A stretch of 64,000 nt of DNA from NCBI GenBank assembly GCA_024227155.1, contig JAAELB010001113.1, positions 22,759 through 86,758 of the forward strand, in the 5' to 3' direction. The notes under the pieces are model-generated. The model searched no databases. It was not told the DNA's origin and saw nothing but the letters and a program-made list of their open reading frames with translations. The position numbers were made by a program, and so were the translations under genes. Below are positions 38,134-47,261 of the stretch, piece by piece. This DNA is from Desulfobulbaceae bacterium (GTDB lineage: Bacteria; Desulfobacterota; Desulfobulbia; Desulfobulbales; Desulfocapsaceae). How positions within the stretch are numbered: the stretch's first letter is position 1; each line of letters opens with the position of its first letter.

Positions 38134-39468
38134 ATGAATTATACAGATCAGACATTAGCATTTATCTGTGATTTAAGCTGGGAGAGGTTGCCGAAAGCGG
38201 TACAACACCAATCGAGGCGCTGCCTCCTAGACGCGCTCGGAGCCCTCGTTGCCGGTCATGAGACTCCAGTTGGGGAACTGATGCAATCTTTTGCTCTGGA
38301 GCAGTTTCCGGGGACCCAGGCCAGTATCATAGTGTCTGGGAAAAAGGTGTCTGTTTCAGGTGCAGTCCTGGCCAATGGATTTGCCGGCAATGCTCTGGAT
38401 ATTGATGACGGGTATCGACCAACCATGGGCCATCCCGGAGCTGGAACGTTGCCTGTTCTTCTGGGAGCGGCACAGCTGGCAGCCAGTTCTGGAAAATGGA
38501 TCAGTGGGAAGAATTTTCTAACCTCTCTGGTTGTTGGCTATGAAATCGGAACCCGAGTAGGTTTGATCCGACATGCTACCTATCAAACCTATCATTCTTC
38601 AGGGTCATGGGGTGCAATCAGCGGTGCAGCTGCTGCTGGAAAACTGCTGGGGTTGAGTACCGAACACCTTCATCACGCTCTTGGTGCAGCTGAATATCAT
38701 GCCCCCATCGCCCCCATGATGAAGTGCATTGAGGTACCGAGCATGGGAAAAGACAGTATCGGCTGGGGCTGCATGGTGGCCATAATGTCCGTGGTTATGG
38801 CCCAGAAAGGGTTTACCGGTATCCAGCCTCTTTTTGATGATACACCTAACCCGAACTGGATCACATCTCTGGGGCTGGAATGGGAAATTATGAATCTTTA
38901 TTTTAAACCCTATTCAGCCTGTCGATGGGCTCACCCCGGGGTGGATGGAGCGTTGAAAGTATTAAAGGAAAACGATCTTTCACCGGACGATATTGAATCA
39001 ATCAAAGTATTCACATTTAAAGAGTCTGCGGCATTAAGCCAGAAATATCCAAAAAACACAGAAGAAGCTCAGTATAATATTCCCTTTCCCATTGCTGCCG
39101 CCATACTTGACGGTGAAGTCGGGCCAGGCCAGAACCTGCCTCCGAGACTTTTTGCCAGCGATATAAGACAGATGATGGATAGAATCACCATCATAGCCGA
39201 GGAACGGTTTCAGGAAAATTTCCCTAAAAAAGCTGAATCTGAAGTGGAAATTACTACCAAATCCGGCAAAAGTTTTAACTCTGGCGTGATGTCTTCAAGG
39301 TGGGACACCCACTCTGTTTTGCCATCGGATGAAGAGCTTGAAGAAAAATTCATCTGGCTCACAGCGCCAGTCCTTGGCCATGATAAAGCAATTAGCTTAA
39401 AAAAGATCATACAGCAGTTTGATCAAGTGGATACTCTGGATAATTTTTTCAACCTTTGTGTTAGGTAA
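38134..39468 (+). CDS. MmgE/PrpD family protein
   Basis: 444 residues. Family of 2-methylcitrate dehydratase, cis-aconitate decarboxylase and uncharacterised relatives. Blocks include RRCLLDALGALVAGHETP, GFAGNALDIDDGYRPTMGHP (active-site loop with D and H) and KPYSACRWAHPGVDGAL. ATG 38134 has GAGGGG directly upstream; ATG 38122 has no site. Lies in the betaine-uptake neighbourhood, but its substrate cannot be named. The gene overlaps the next frame. Confidence 0.87.
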   Translation: MNYTDQTLAFICDLSWERLPKAVQHQSRRCLLDALGALVAGHETPVGELMQSFALEQFPGTQASIIVSGKKVSVSGAVLANGFAGNALDIDDGYRPTMGHPGAGTLPVLLGAAQLAASSGKWISGKNFLTSLVVGYEIGTRVGLIRHATYQTYHSSGSWGAISGAAAAGKLLGLSTEHLHHALGAAEYHAPIAPMMKCIEVPSMGKDSIGWGCMVAIMSVVMAQKGFTGIQPLFDDTPNPNWITSLGLEWEIMNLYFKPYSACRWAHPGVDGALKVLKENDLSPDDIESIKVFTFKESAALSQKYPKNTEEAQYNIPFPIAAAILDGEVGPGQNLPPRLFASDIRQMMDRITIIAEERFQENFPKKAESEVEITTKSGKSFNSGVMSSRWDTHSVLPSDEELEEKFIWLTAPVLGHDKAISLKKIIQQFDQVDTLDNFFNLCVR

Positions 39469-40411
39469 TATTATTAAACGTTTCAGTATTGTAGAAAAAA
39501 CATTCAGTTCCCAAAACGAACATCTGACAGTTGGGATTGCCAATATCAACTCAGAGGTCGGGAATCTTCAGGCAAACCAGACCTCTATTGTTTCAACCCT
39601 GGATCAGTTCCTGGCAAAAAAAGTAAATATTGCGATCTTTCCTGAGTTTTGTCTTTCAGGCTACTTCTATGAGCCCGAAAGAGAATGTCAAACATTCATG
39701 GAGAATGTGACCCTCGAAAAGTTGGCTTCCTGGCTGAGTGATCTTACAACACGATATATTAATGATACGCTCCAGATGATCGTGTTGAACGGCCTTGAAA
39801 AATCATCTATAGAAGATGGCCGGTTCTTCAATACTACCTTGCTCGTAGATAAAGACGGATGTTCTCTTATTCCCGAAAAGACCTATAAAAAAAACTTCCT
39901 CCCTGGCGGAGAAACATCTTTCTGCCATTCTGGGATAAACGACACCCTTGTGATGGAGACAGCCTGGGGTAGATTTGGTGTACTTACCTGTTATGACATC
40001 TGTTTTGCTCCCCTGATAACGGATCTTGTGTATCGTCATTTAATAGACGGATTGATTGTCACTGCAGCCTGGCGAAAACAGGGAGAACGTACGTATTCAG
40101 AGTTGGGGATTATCAATTCTGCGTACCATCAGACCCAGTGGGAAATAATTCTGCCGGCTTTGGCTGCGCAAAACCAGATATGGATAATGGCCGCTAATAG
40201 TGTGGGAAGACACAGCGTAAAATGCTTGAATTATTGTGGCCGATCCGGTATCTGGGCTCCTTCTGGAATCAATATGATACTGGGATCAGACTCCGAGGAC
40301 CAGCTGCTTATCCTTCATAATATTACAATTCAGGAAGCTCTTTCTAATGAGCGGGAGCCTTTTGGAGTGTTAAAAGACTATTCTCAGCTTTCCTCCTATG
40401 GGAAAAAATAG
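39458..40411 (+). CDS. Nitrilase-superfamily carbon-nitrogen hydrolase
   Basis: About 318 residues. Catalytic triad visible: Glu in FPEFCLSGY, Lys in TYKKNFLPGGE and Cys in VLTCYDICF. Hydrolyses an amide, ureido or nitrile bond; substrate unknown. The start is uncertain: GTG 39458 (overlap of 11 bases with the PrpD gene) gives a product that enters the family fold at LTVGIANINSE, and TTG 39419 is also open. Probably translationally coupled to the PrpD gene. Confidence 0.8.
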   Translation: MLGNIIKRFSIVEKTFSSQNEHLTVGIANINSEVGNLQANQTSIVSTLDQFLAKKVNIAIFPEFCLSGYFYEPERECQTFMENVTLEKLASWLSDLTTRYINDTLQMIVLNGLEKSSIEDGRFFNTTLLVDKDGCSLIPEKTYKKNFLPGGETSFCHSGINDTLVMETAWGRFGVLTCYDICFAPLITDLVYRHLIDGLIVTAAWRKQGERTYSELGIINSAYHQTQWEIILPALAAQNQIWIMAANSVGRHSVKCLNYCGRSGIWAPSGINMILGSDSEDQLLILHNITIQEALSNEREPFGVLKDYSQLSSYGKK

Positions 40412-41088
40412 GGTTCATCCGTTACATTGATCATCACCGGTGATGAATTATGAGTAAAAAACGCTCTGTTTGTTGTAGCTGAACCGTTTGCGATAGCCGT
40501 GACATTTCTATAAACAGGGGTCCCTAAATAGTTTGTAACAGCATGGTTATAAGTTGCACCGGAAGCTACTGCGGTGACATGTGTTACTGTTGAAGACGCG
40601 GTGTAGTTCCGGAAAGCAACAGAATATGTTCCAGTGCCGGTATTTTCTATTCGTAGAAAACGAATTTCAGCATCGCTGGCCCCATTAACCGTTGGATAAT
40701 TTGGCAGATGACCGGTGATCGCAGAAGTAATGGATGTGTTTTTTTCCCCGCTACCCTCTATATCTATATTGCGCTTCATATTGAGACTACCTGAGCCCAG
40801 ATCATAAATTCCTGGCTCAAGTTTAATTAAATACGGTTTGCTGTCGCTGGCATCAGTTATATTTTCGAGAACATCGAGCAGAACTGTACCGTTCTCTACT
40901 GATGTAGCGTCAATGTCACCTACAAAAATAATCTTGCTATTTGATGGAAGCATTCCCGAGACAACTTGCAGAGAATGTATCGTCTCTGCAAGCCCTTCCT
41001 TGCCATCCCCATCAACATCAAATGCAAAAGAAGAACTAAAAATTGAACAGAAAAATATTGTTAACAAGGCAAAGATTAATGTTTTCAT
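40396..41088 (-). CDS. Secreted repeat protein with EF-hand/dockerin-like N terminus
   Basis: 230 residues. Signal peptide 1-22 (KTLIFALLTIFFCSIFSSSFA). The mature start DVDGDGKEGLAETIHSLQVV is a calcium-binding dockerin-like loop often seen in exported proteins of this phylum. The rest is Asn/Thr/Ser-rich (SLNMKRNIDIEGSGEKNT, then RFLRIENTGTGTYSVAFRN), suggestive of a right-handed beta-helix. It may be a truncated adhesin-type protein. Its stop overlaps the nitrilase stop by 16 bases, tail to tail. Confidence 0.65.
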   Translation of the reverse strand: MKTLIFALLTIFFCSIFSSSFAFDVDGDGKEGLAETIHSLQVVSGMLPSNSKIIFVGDIDATSVENGTVLLDVLENITDASDSKPYLIKLEPGIYDLGSGSLNMKRNIDIEGSGEKNTSITSAITGHLPNYPTVNGASDAEIRFLRIENTGTGTYSVAFRNYTASSTVTHVTAVASGATYNHAVTNYLGTPVYRNVTAIANGSATTNRAFFTHNSSPVMINVTDEPYFFP

Positions 41089-41555
41089 GCAGCACCTCTC
41101 TGCTTAAATTTATATTTATTTATCCGACGAGCCTAACGCATTTGCAGCTTAGTGGCAAGTTGGAGGTGCTGATGAGAGTGGTAATATTCAGGTCGAAGCA
41201 GAGGATTCTCTGGGTGCTAGTTAGATCCGCATGACGCAGAATCACTTTACTCACTATTTCGAGTGGAGTTCCTGTTCTTGATGCATATGTGGCAGCATGT
41301 CTTCTCAAGTCATGAGGTCGTAAATTTGTTCCAACGATTTGACCTGCCTTCTTAACCATAGACCAGGATGTGCTGTACGAAATGGGGAAAACTCTTTCAT
41401 CAGCTTCTATTTCATTATCCCGGATATAATCAGTCAACCTGCGCTGGAGTTTACTGGGTATGTAGACAACCTCACCACGAATACCGCTATTGGATTTCTG
41501 GAGAATAAGTTTGTGTTCATCAAGGTCGTTTGGGGCAGTTAGGTTGATAACTTCA

Positions 41556-41951
41556 CTAACCCGACAAGTCGGAAACTTTTTTAGTATCACTGGATAGAGA
41601 CCTCGTAAATTTTGCATATTACCCTCTTTTCACAACACGTAACATCAGTGAGTTAGAGGAAAACTGGACATTTCGATTCGTCATTCCGGCAGGCTTTTAG
41701 CCGGAATCCAAGTAATGGTGATATTTCTGGATCCCGGCTAAAAGCCTGCCGGGATGACGTGGGATAAAAGAGTCCATTTTTTGAGACAAAATTAAAGCTC
41801 ATTTACGATGTCTGGGATAAGTACGTCGAAGGTCTCACTCAGTTCACTATCTGCCGGTTACTTTAAGTTCCTAATTTCAGTACAATCTCCGGATTTCTCT
41901 GAGTCTGCGCTACCTGTTTATTATTACAGTTTTTCTGGAGTAAGGCACTAA
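41556..41951 (+). mobile_element. CTAA-family mini-element, copy C (with a nested insertion)
   Basis: CTAA at 41556-41559 and at 41948-41951. Left end CCCGACAAGTCGGAAACTTTTTTAG (in pieces: perfect CCGAC-AA-GTCGG hairpin then T run). Right part from about 41820 matches copies B and D: AAGGTCTCACT, TTAAGTTCCTAATTTCAGTA, TTTTTCTGGAGTAAGGCA. Between GGATA at 41592-41596 and GGATA at 41815-41819 lies an unrelated insert of about 220 bases. The element sits inside the integrase remnant, and its removal restores that frame. Confidence 0.8.
41679..41759. repeat. Large imperfect hairpin repeat nested in copy C
   Basis: Arms 41679-41710 and 41728-41759 are complementary at 30 of 32 positions (CGTCATTCCGGCAGGCTTTT against AAAAGCCTGCCGGGATGACG), loop 17 bases. 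Pairing resumes outward as TGGAC/GTCCA. This sort of 'GTCATTCCGGC' palindrome is a widespread REP or MITE-like repeat. A GGATA repeat at the ends of the surrounding insert may be a target duplication. Confidence 0.75.
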
Positions 41952-42033
41952 TTCGCATTTTGTTTGTAGTGGTACGAAAAATTATTTCATCAATTATGTC
42001 TTTATCTAGGATCTTCGCCTGAATTGGATGTAG

Positions 42034-43359
42034 TCTTCTGAATATTTTCTTGATTACAGAATTGCAGCATGGGTTCTACAGATCTGGCAACGAAGTGTTG
42101 ATCGTGAAATTGTAGAAGGATTTCAGGACAGAATATCGATTCCGTTTAGTGGTCTGCTTTCGATTTTCGAAACGATCAATCTCAAACTGCTGATACAAGG
42201 CATCTTTCATATCAACAAAGCCGAAGCTCTAAAACATCAACTTCAGCTCAATTATGAGCATTCGTCGCAATTACCGGAGTCTATCATCTCGGATCGCGCC
42301 AAACTCAATCAAATCCTGATGAACCTGGTCAGCAACGCTATAAAATTCACCCCTGCAAACAAAAAAATAACGATTCGAAGCAAACGAGAGGAGATTGAGG
42401 ATAAACGCTGGATTGTCCTTGAAGTGGAAGATGAAGGAATAGGCATTTCGGAGAAAGATCAGCAAACCATCTTTGTCGCTTTTAAACAGGTAGAAACAAG
42501 CAGAACCCGATCCATTGGCGGAAGCGGTCTGGGATTGGCGATTACCAGGCAAATGACCGAGCTGCTGGGAGGAACGATTAACATTAAGAGTATGCCAGGG
42601 AAAGGGTCCATCTTTATCGTCCGCATCCCCTTAAAAGAAACAGAAGAGAAAGAAACACAACATGTACATTTGAATTGGGACGATTATCACTTTTCCAAAA
42701 ACAACCACATCCTTGCGGTTGAGGACAATTCGGTCAATCAGGAAATGAATCGGGCGTTGTTTCAGGAATTAGGTTTGGAATTCCAACTTGCCAACAGTGG
42801 AAAGGAGGGCGTTGAGATGACTTTAGCCGCAAATGAGAAAAAGATACCTTTTGATCTGATCCTGATGGATATTCATATGCCGGGTATGGATGGTTTTGAG
42901 ACAGCTCGGCAAATCCGACTTCATCCTGAAAATAAGGATATTCCTATTGTGGCGTTGTCTGCAGAAGTTTTCAAACACCAGCAGGAAAAAGCATATGACA
43001 CGGAGATTTCCGACTATTTGCTCAAACCGATTCAAGTGAATGAGTTTTTAGTGGTCTTAGCCAAATATTTAAGACAGGATCAATCGGGTCCAGTATTAGA
43101 ACCACCATCCAAAACGCCTTTGCCTGATGAGGTAAAGACCCGGTTACTCGAGGAATTCAAGGTACTCTCCGTCATTCGTCCTTTTTACGCCAAACGCATT
43201 ACCGTTCAAATACAAAAAATGACAGAGCTGTGCAAGGGCAAGGATGACCGTCTTTACAATACGCCTTATCTCACAATTTTGAAAAAAATCCAAAATACTT
43301 CCGATTGTGGAAACTCCGAGAAGATTCCACAATTAATCAATGAGGTATTAAATGGCTAA
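42034..43359 (+). pseudogene. 5'-truncated hybrid histidine kinase
   Basis: Open from 42034 after a stop; no convincing start. The sequence enters in the linker before the HATPase domain (SIPFSGLLSIFETINLK, SDRAKLNQILMNLVSNAIKF), then G1 EDEGIGIS, G2 GGSGLGLAIT, a receiver domain (LAVEDNSVNQEMNRALF, LILMDIHMPGMDGFE, YLLKPIQ) and about 90 C-terminal residues that could be a degenerate Hpt domain. The input and HisKA domains are missing. An ATG at 42319 could still give a 346-residue protein. It overlaps the next kinase by eight bases. Confidence 0.7.
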
Positions 43360-45007
43360 TATTATAGTTGTTGATGATGATATCAATGTGCTGAAACAAG
43401 TTATCTTTATCCTGGACTCTTTAGGAAATCAGATCGAATCGCTTGCCGAACCGAAATTTCTTTTTCAAATGCTGGAAGAAACACCTGCGGATCTCATTCT
43501 GATGGACATCAATATGCCGGACATTGATGGAATAGGCTTGCTAAAACAACTCAAAGATCATCCCGTTTTTCATTCCATCCCTGTGATAATGCTAACTGCG
43601 GATGATGACCCAAACACTCTGGGTAATTGTTTTGAGTTAGGGGCGATAGATTTTATCAACAAACCCATTCATGAAGTCATTCTTCGGGCAAGAACCCAGG
43701 CAGTTATAAAACACCTTCAGCTGGAATCTCAACTTCAACAAGCTGTGAAAATGCAGGCTGTTGGGACATTAGCTGGAGGGATTGGCCATGAGTTTAATAA
43801 TCTTCTGAGTGTTATCATGGGTTGTACTGATATGGCACGTCGTGAGGTCCCCAGTGACAGTTTTGCCAAAACTCAGCTTGACAATGTGATGACAGCATCG
43901 TATCGAGTTAAAGATTTGGTGAAACAGATATTAGCCTTTAGCCGCCAAGGTAATCAGATAAAAATCTCTTTAAACTTCTGTTCCGTCGTTAAAGAGTCGC
44001 TGAAGCTTATACATTCTTCAATCCCATCCTCGGTTGAAGTAAGGGAAAATATTGACTCAACCTGTGGCAATGTCCTTGTTGATCCTACTGAAATACAGCA
44101 GATCGTAATGAATCTCAGCTCCAATGCTGTCTGGGCCATGAGGGAAAAAGGAATCATTGAGATTAATCTTAGCCAGGTTCACTTGACTGCCGGGGAAGCT
44201 TCTACTCTGGGCTTAGCCGAAGACAGTTATATAAAACTCTCATTGGCCGATAATGGTCGGGGAATGGACAATGAGACCAAAACCAGAATCTTTGACCCTT
44301 ACTATACAGAAAAAGAAGTGGGAAAAGGTACCGGCATGGGGCTTTCCATCATTTATGCCATCATGGAAAGCTATAAGGGGACGATTACGGTCGAGAGTGA
44401 ATTCGACAAAGGCACCACCTTCCATCTTTATTTTCCTATTACAGATGAACCTGCAGTTGCGAAATCGGAAGAGGTCGAGAAGATCCCTAACCCGACAAAT
44501 CGGAAACTTTTTTAGTATCACTGGATAAGTGCCTAGAAGGTCTCACTACGTTCACTATCTGGTGATAACTCTAAGTTTATGATTTCAAAGCGATCTCATA
44601 ATTTCTTGTTTTTTATTACATCTATGGAGTAAGGCACTAAAGGTAACGAACGGATTCTGTTTGTAGATGATGAAGAAATCTATGCCGAGATGGTTAAAGA
44701 AATGATTGGTCGTCTCGGATACGATGTGGATTTAAGGATGAATAGCAGAGAAGCATTGAATGTTTTCAAAACTGACCCTGAAAACTATGATCTCATTATC
44801 ACTGACCAAGTTATGCCTGAATTGTCCGGTGAAAAGCTGGTGCACGAAGTCCGTAAAATAAAGCCTGACATACCAATAACACTCTGTACCGGCTACAGCA
44901 GCCAGATGAATGAAAAGAAGGCAATGATTCTCGGTATTAACAAGTTTGTATACAAACCGATCGTTAAGAAAGATATTGCAGTGTTGATTCGCAAAGTATT
45001 GGATTGA
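43352..45007 (+). pseudogene. Hybrid histidine kinase interrupted by mini-element D
   Basis: Receiver (1-120, D52 in LILMDINMPDID), HisKA with H146 (GTLAGGIGHEFNNLLSVIMG), HATPase_c (NLSSNAVWAM, ADNGRGMD, GTGMGLSIIY), then the element at 44491-44640. The frame stops inside the element at 44515. After it, KGNERILFVDDEE begins a second receiver (LIITDQVMPELSGEKL) ending at 45007. Joining 44490 to 44641 gives KIP-KGNERILF and an intact protein of about 500 residues. Either a pseudogene or, if the element were removed at DNA or RNA level, a split gene. Also expressible as a 387-residue truncated kinase. Confidence 0.85.
44487..44640 (+). mobile_element. CTAA-family mini-element, copy D (inside a kinase gene)
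   Basis: CTAA at 44487-44490 and 44637-44640, 146 bases between. Left hairpin CCGA-CAAA-TCGG followed by AAACTTTTTTAG; AAGTGCC at 44528-44534 pairs with GGCACT at the right end; GTTTTTTATTACA and TATGGAGTAAGGCA match copies B and C. It splits the kinase gene between codons for Pro and Lys, and excision with one CTAA restores the frame exactly, giving direct evidence that this sequence inserted as a unit. Confidence 0.88.
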
Positions 45008-45759
45008 AATTAGGTAATAGAGCAAACAGGAAAACAGCCCTTTCAAATAAATGATAACTAACAGATTATCAACCGAGATAATTGCTCCAATCATCCAGTA
45101 TCTGATGACCGATACTACTTTCACGTCAGGCATTGAGGTTGGCAAGGTAAATCTTTTGGTAACAGGTTTTAATCAGACGGAAACCTTGCTACTGTGGGGT
45201 GACGGGGATACCTGCCAATGTCATTGAATAGGCTAACATTGGCAATGCTAACCATTTAAGCAAATCTGAAAGTTTACATAATTCCTGATGTAATCAATAA
45301 GGTGCCCCAGAAACCTAACGTCCCAGGGGTTCTTCCTGGCCCTTTTGAAACAAGATTTTCCTGATAAAAAAAATATTATCATATCTCTGATGCTTCCAGG
45401 CCATCAATTATATAGCTTCTGGAAGCAGAAATAATCATGAATGCTGCATTTCAGACAAGTTTTTTGGAATGTCTACAGACTATTTTAAGCAAACTGCTAA
45501 ATCAACTAGAATTTTCCCCACCTTAATACCTGACAAAAGGTTGTGTCTGCAGTAAATTTCCCTTGGAATTTCAAGCAGCATACCTTGCCACTTTCTAACA
45601 GATAGTATTTGTTGTTATTATCTTCATTTCTTAAACTCCTGAGTTAAAAACACCCTGAGAGGCTTGTACTTTGTCCTTTATAATGGTGAAATAGGAATAG
45701 TATTTTTTCCATTTTAGAAGATTATTCTTATTAAAATCTTTGAGAAATAGGAGCTGGAT
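45008..45759. other. Non-coding stretch before glnA, with one small unassigned frame
   Basis: 750 bases. The only candidate gene is a 58-codon frame at 45051-45227 (+; starts MITNRLSTEIIAPIIQYLMT, ends LLLWGDGDTCQCH), not recognised and without a clear ribosome-binding site. A TATAAT lies at 45679-45684, without a convincing -35. I looked for a sigma-54 site ahead of glnA and saw none that fits. Confidence 0.4.
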
Positions 45760-47100
45760 ATGGATAACAAACAGTTGCTGAATAGGATGAAAGAAGATGT
45801 CGTAAAATTCATTTCTCTCCAATTCACAGATGTCAGCGGCACGGTAAAAAGTGTTGACATGCCTGTCAACCAGTTGAACAACGCCTTGGTCGATGGTGTG
45901 TGGTTTGATGGCTCATCGGTTGAAGGTTTCGCCCGCATACAGGAAAGTGATATGCGGCTACAAATTGACCCCGCAACCTATGCAGTGCTGCCCTGGAGTC
46001 CTGAAGACCTTCGCAGAGCACGGGTTTTCTGCGATATTTATAGACCAGACGGTACCCCTTTTGCGGGTGATCCCCGCGGCGCGCTCAAGAGACAACTTGC
46101 AAGAATCAGAAAGCAGGGATGGATGCTGAATGTTGGGCCGGAACCGGAGTTTTTTCTTTTTAAGCGAAATGGGCCGTCGACTATTCATCCGGTTCCCCAT
46201 GACGTCGGAAGCTATTTTGATTTTTCCGCAAACGATGAAGCCGTCCAGGTGCGCACCAAATTGATGGATGCTCTCAACTCCATGGGACTCGAAGTAGAGG
46301 TAGGCCATCATGAAGTAGCTCTGGGACAACATGAGATTGACTTTCGCTATACCGATGCTTTGAAAGCAGCGGATAATATTCTCACCCTCAAATATACGGT
46401 CAAAGCCATCGCTGCCCAGCATGGCCTGGTGGCATCTTTTATGCCAAAGCCGATCTTCGGCATCAATGGTTCAGGAATGCATTGCCACCAATCTTTATTT
46501 GATGAGAACGGCAATAACCTGTTTTTCGATCCCGACGATACCTACCATCTGTCACGGTTGGCGTACTGTTTTATAGCTGGTCAGTTAGCTCACGCCAGAG
46601 CTTTAACCGCAATAGTAGCTCCAACCATTAACTCATACAAGCGGCTGGTTCCCGGATATGAAGCCCCTGTTTATATCTGCTGGGCACAGACAAACCGTTC
46701 GGCATTAATTCGAATCCCCCGATATACCCCTGGCCGTGATAAAGCGGTGCGCTGTGAATTTCGATGCCCGGATCCCTCCGCCAACCCATATCTTGCCCTA
46801 GCTGCCATGCTAGCAGCAGGTCTGGACGGAATTGACAGAGATATGATGGCTGATGATGGTTTGAACGATGATATCAATATCTACCAACTTACCCGAGAGG
46901 AGAGAGAAGAAAGAGGTATTACCGAACTCCCAGGCTCTCTGTCTGAGGCTCTCCACGAATTGGAAAACAACGGTGTTATAAAAGATGCTCTTGGTGAGGA
47001 AGTATATGATACCTTTTATCGTGCAAAACTGGCGGAAATAGAAGAGCATCGTTTAACGGTTTCCGACTGGGAGGTAGAACGCTACCTTGAAACAGCATGA
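45760..47100 (+). CDS. glnA: Type I glutamine synthetase (alpha subfamily)
   Basis: ATP-dependent synthesis of glutamine from glutamate and ammonia; dodecamer. DVSGTVKSVDMP and DGSSVEGFARIQESDM at the N terminus, MPKPIFGINGSGMHCHQSLF (ammonia/metal site), NRSALIRIP and CEFRCPDPSANPYLALAAML. At 446 residues it is the GSI-alpha form, which lacks the adenylylation loop of the about 470-residue beta form, so control by feedback rather than adenylylation is likely. Stands alone, converging with the efflux operon. Confidence 0.96.
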   Translation: MDNKQLLNRMKEDVVKFISLQFTDVSGTVKSVDMPVNQLNNALVDGVWFDGSSVEGFARIQESDMRLQIDPATYAVLPWSPEDLRRARVFCDIYRPDGTPFAGDPRGALKRQLARIRKQGWMLNVGPEPEFFLFKRNGPSTIHPVPHDVGSYFDFSANDEAVQVRTKLMDALNSMGLEVEVGHHEVALGQHEIDFRYTDALKAADNILTLKYTVKAIAAQHGLVASFMPKPIFGINGSGMHCHQSLFDENGNNLFFDPDDTYHLSRLAYCFIAGQLAHARALTAIVAPTINSYKRLVPGYEAPVYICWAQTNRSALIRIPRYTPGRDKAVRCEFRCPDPSANPYLALAAMLAAGLDGIDRDMMADDGLNDDINIYQLTREEREERGITELPGSLSEALHELENNGVIKDALGEEVYDTFYRAKLAEIEEHRLTVSDWEVERYLETA

Positions 47101-47151
47101 TGTATAATGGTTCGTCCTAATTTCGGTCTTTTTAAAGAGGATGAGTTTTGT

Positions 47152-47203
47152 AGACGTTGCAGGCCGATCGCTGTAAATTCCTACAGCTTCACGGCCTGCG
47201 TCT
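47152..47203. terminator. Hairpin between convergent glnA and tolC-like genes
   Basis: GCAGGCCG pairs with CGGCCTGC, with an inner CTGTA/TACAG stem and an outer AGAC/GTCT pairing across a small bulge. Lies between two converging genes, so it probably ends both transcripts, although the T run is short (GGTTTTC). Confidence 0.6.
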
Positions 47204-47261
47204 GGTTTTCGAAAAAACTTTCTTAATGAGAAATGGGGACCAAGCATCTTTCGATGCACAC

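Larger units (their letters stand above)
41120..42075 (-). pseudogene. Tyrosine recombinase remnant split by a mini-element
   Basis: Two parts in one gene. Upstream part 42075-41952 (after an in-frame stop at 42078-42076) reads to FRTTTNKMRI; downstream part from 41559 reads VSEVINLTAPNDLDEH onward. Deleting 41560-41951 with one CTAA restores KMRISEVINLT, the box I arginine region. Box II is present (RPHDLRRHAATYASRTG) and the ILRHADLTSTQ histidine, but the position of the catalytic tyrosine reads QRIL, so the C terminus is damaged too, and the N terminus is missing. Not functional. Confidence 0.75.

Noticed and set aside
41110-41220. GCCTAAC near the end of the integrase remnant, resembling an integron attC core
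   Set aside because: A GTTAGAT lies about 90 bases away but the interior is not palindromic as attC sites are, and the recombinase pieces do not show integron-integrase features.
44487-44640. Copy D as a group I or group II intron
   Set aside because: At 150 bases it is too short and lacks the conserved cores (for example domain V); insertion as a mini-element is simpler, although RNA-level removal has not been excluded.
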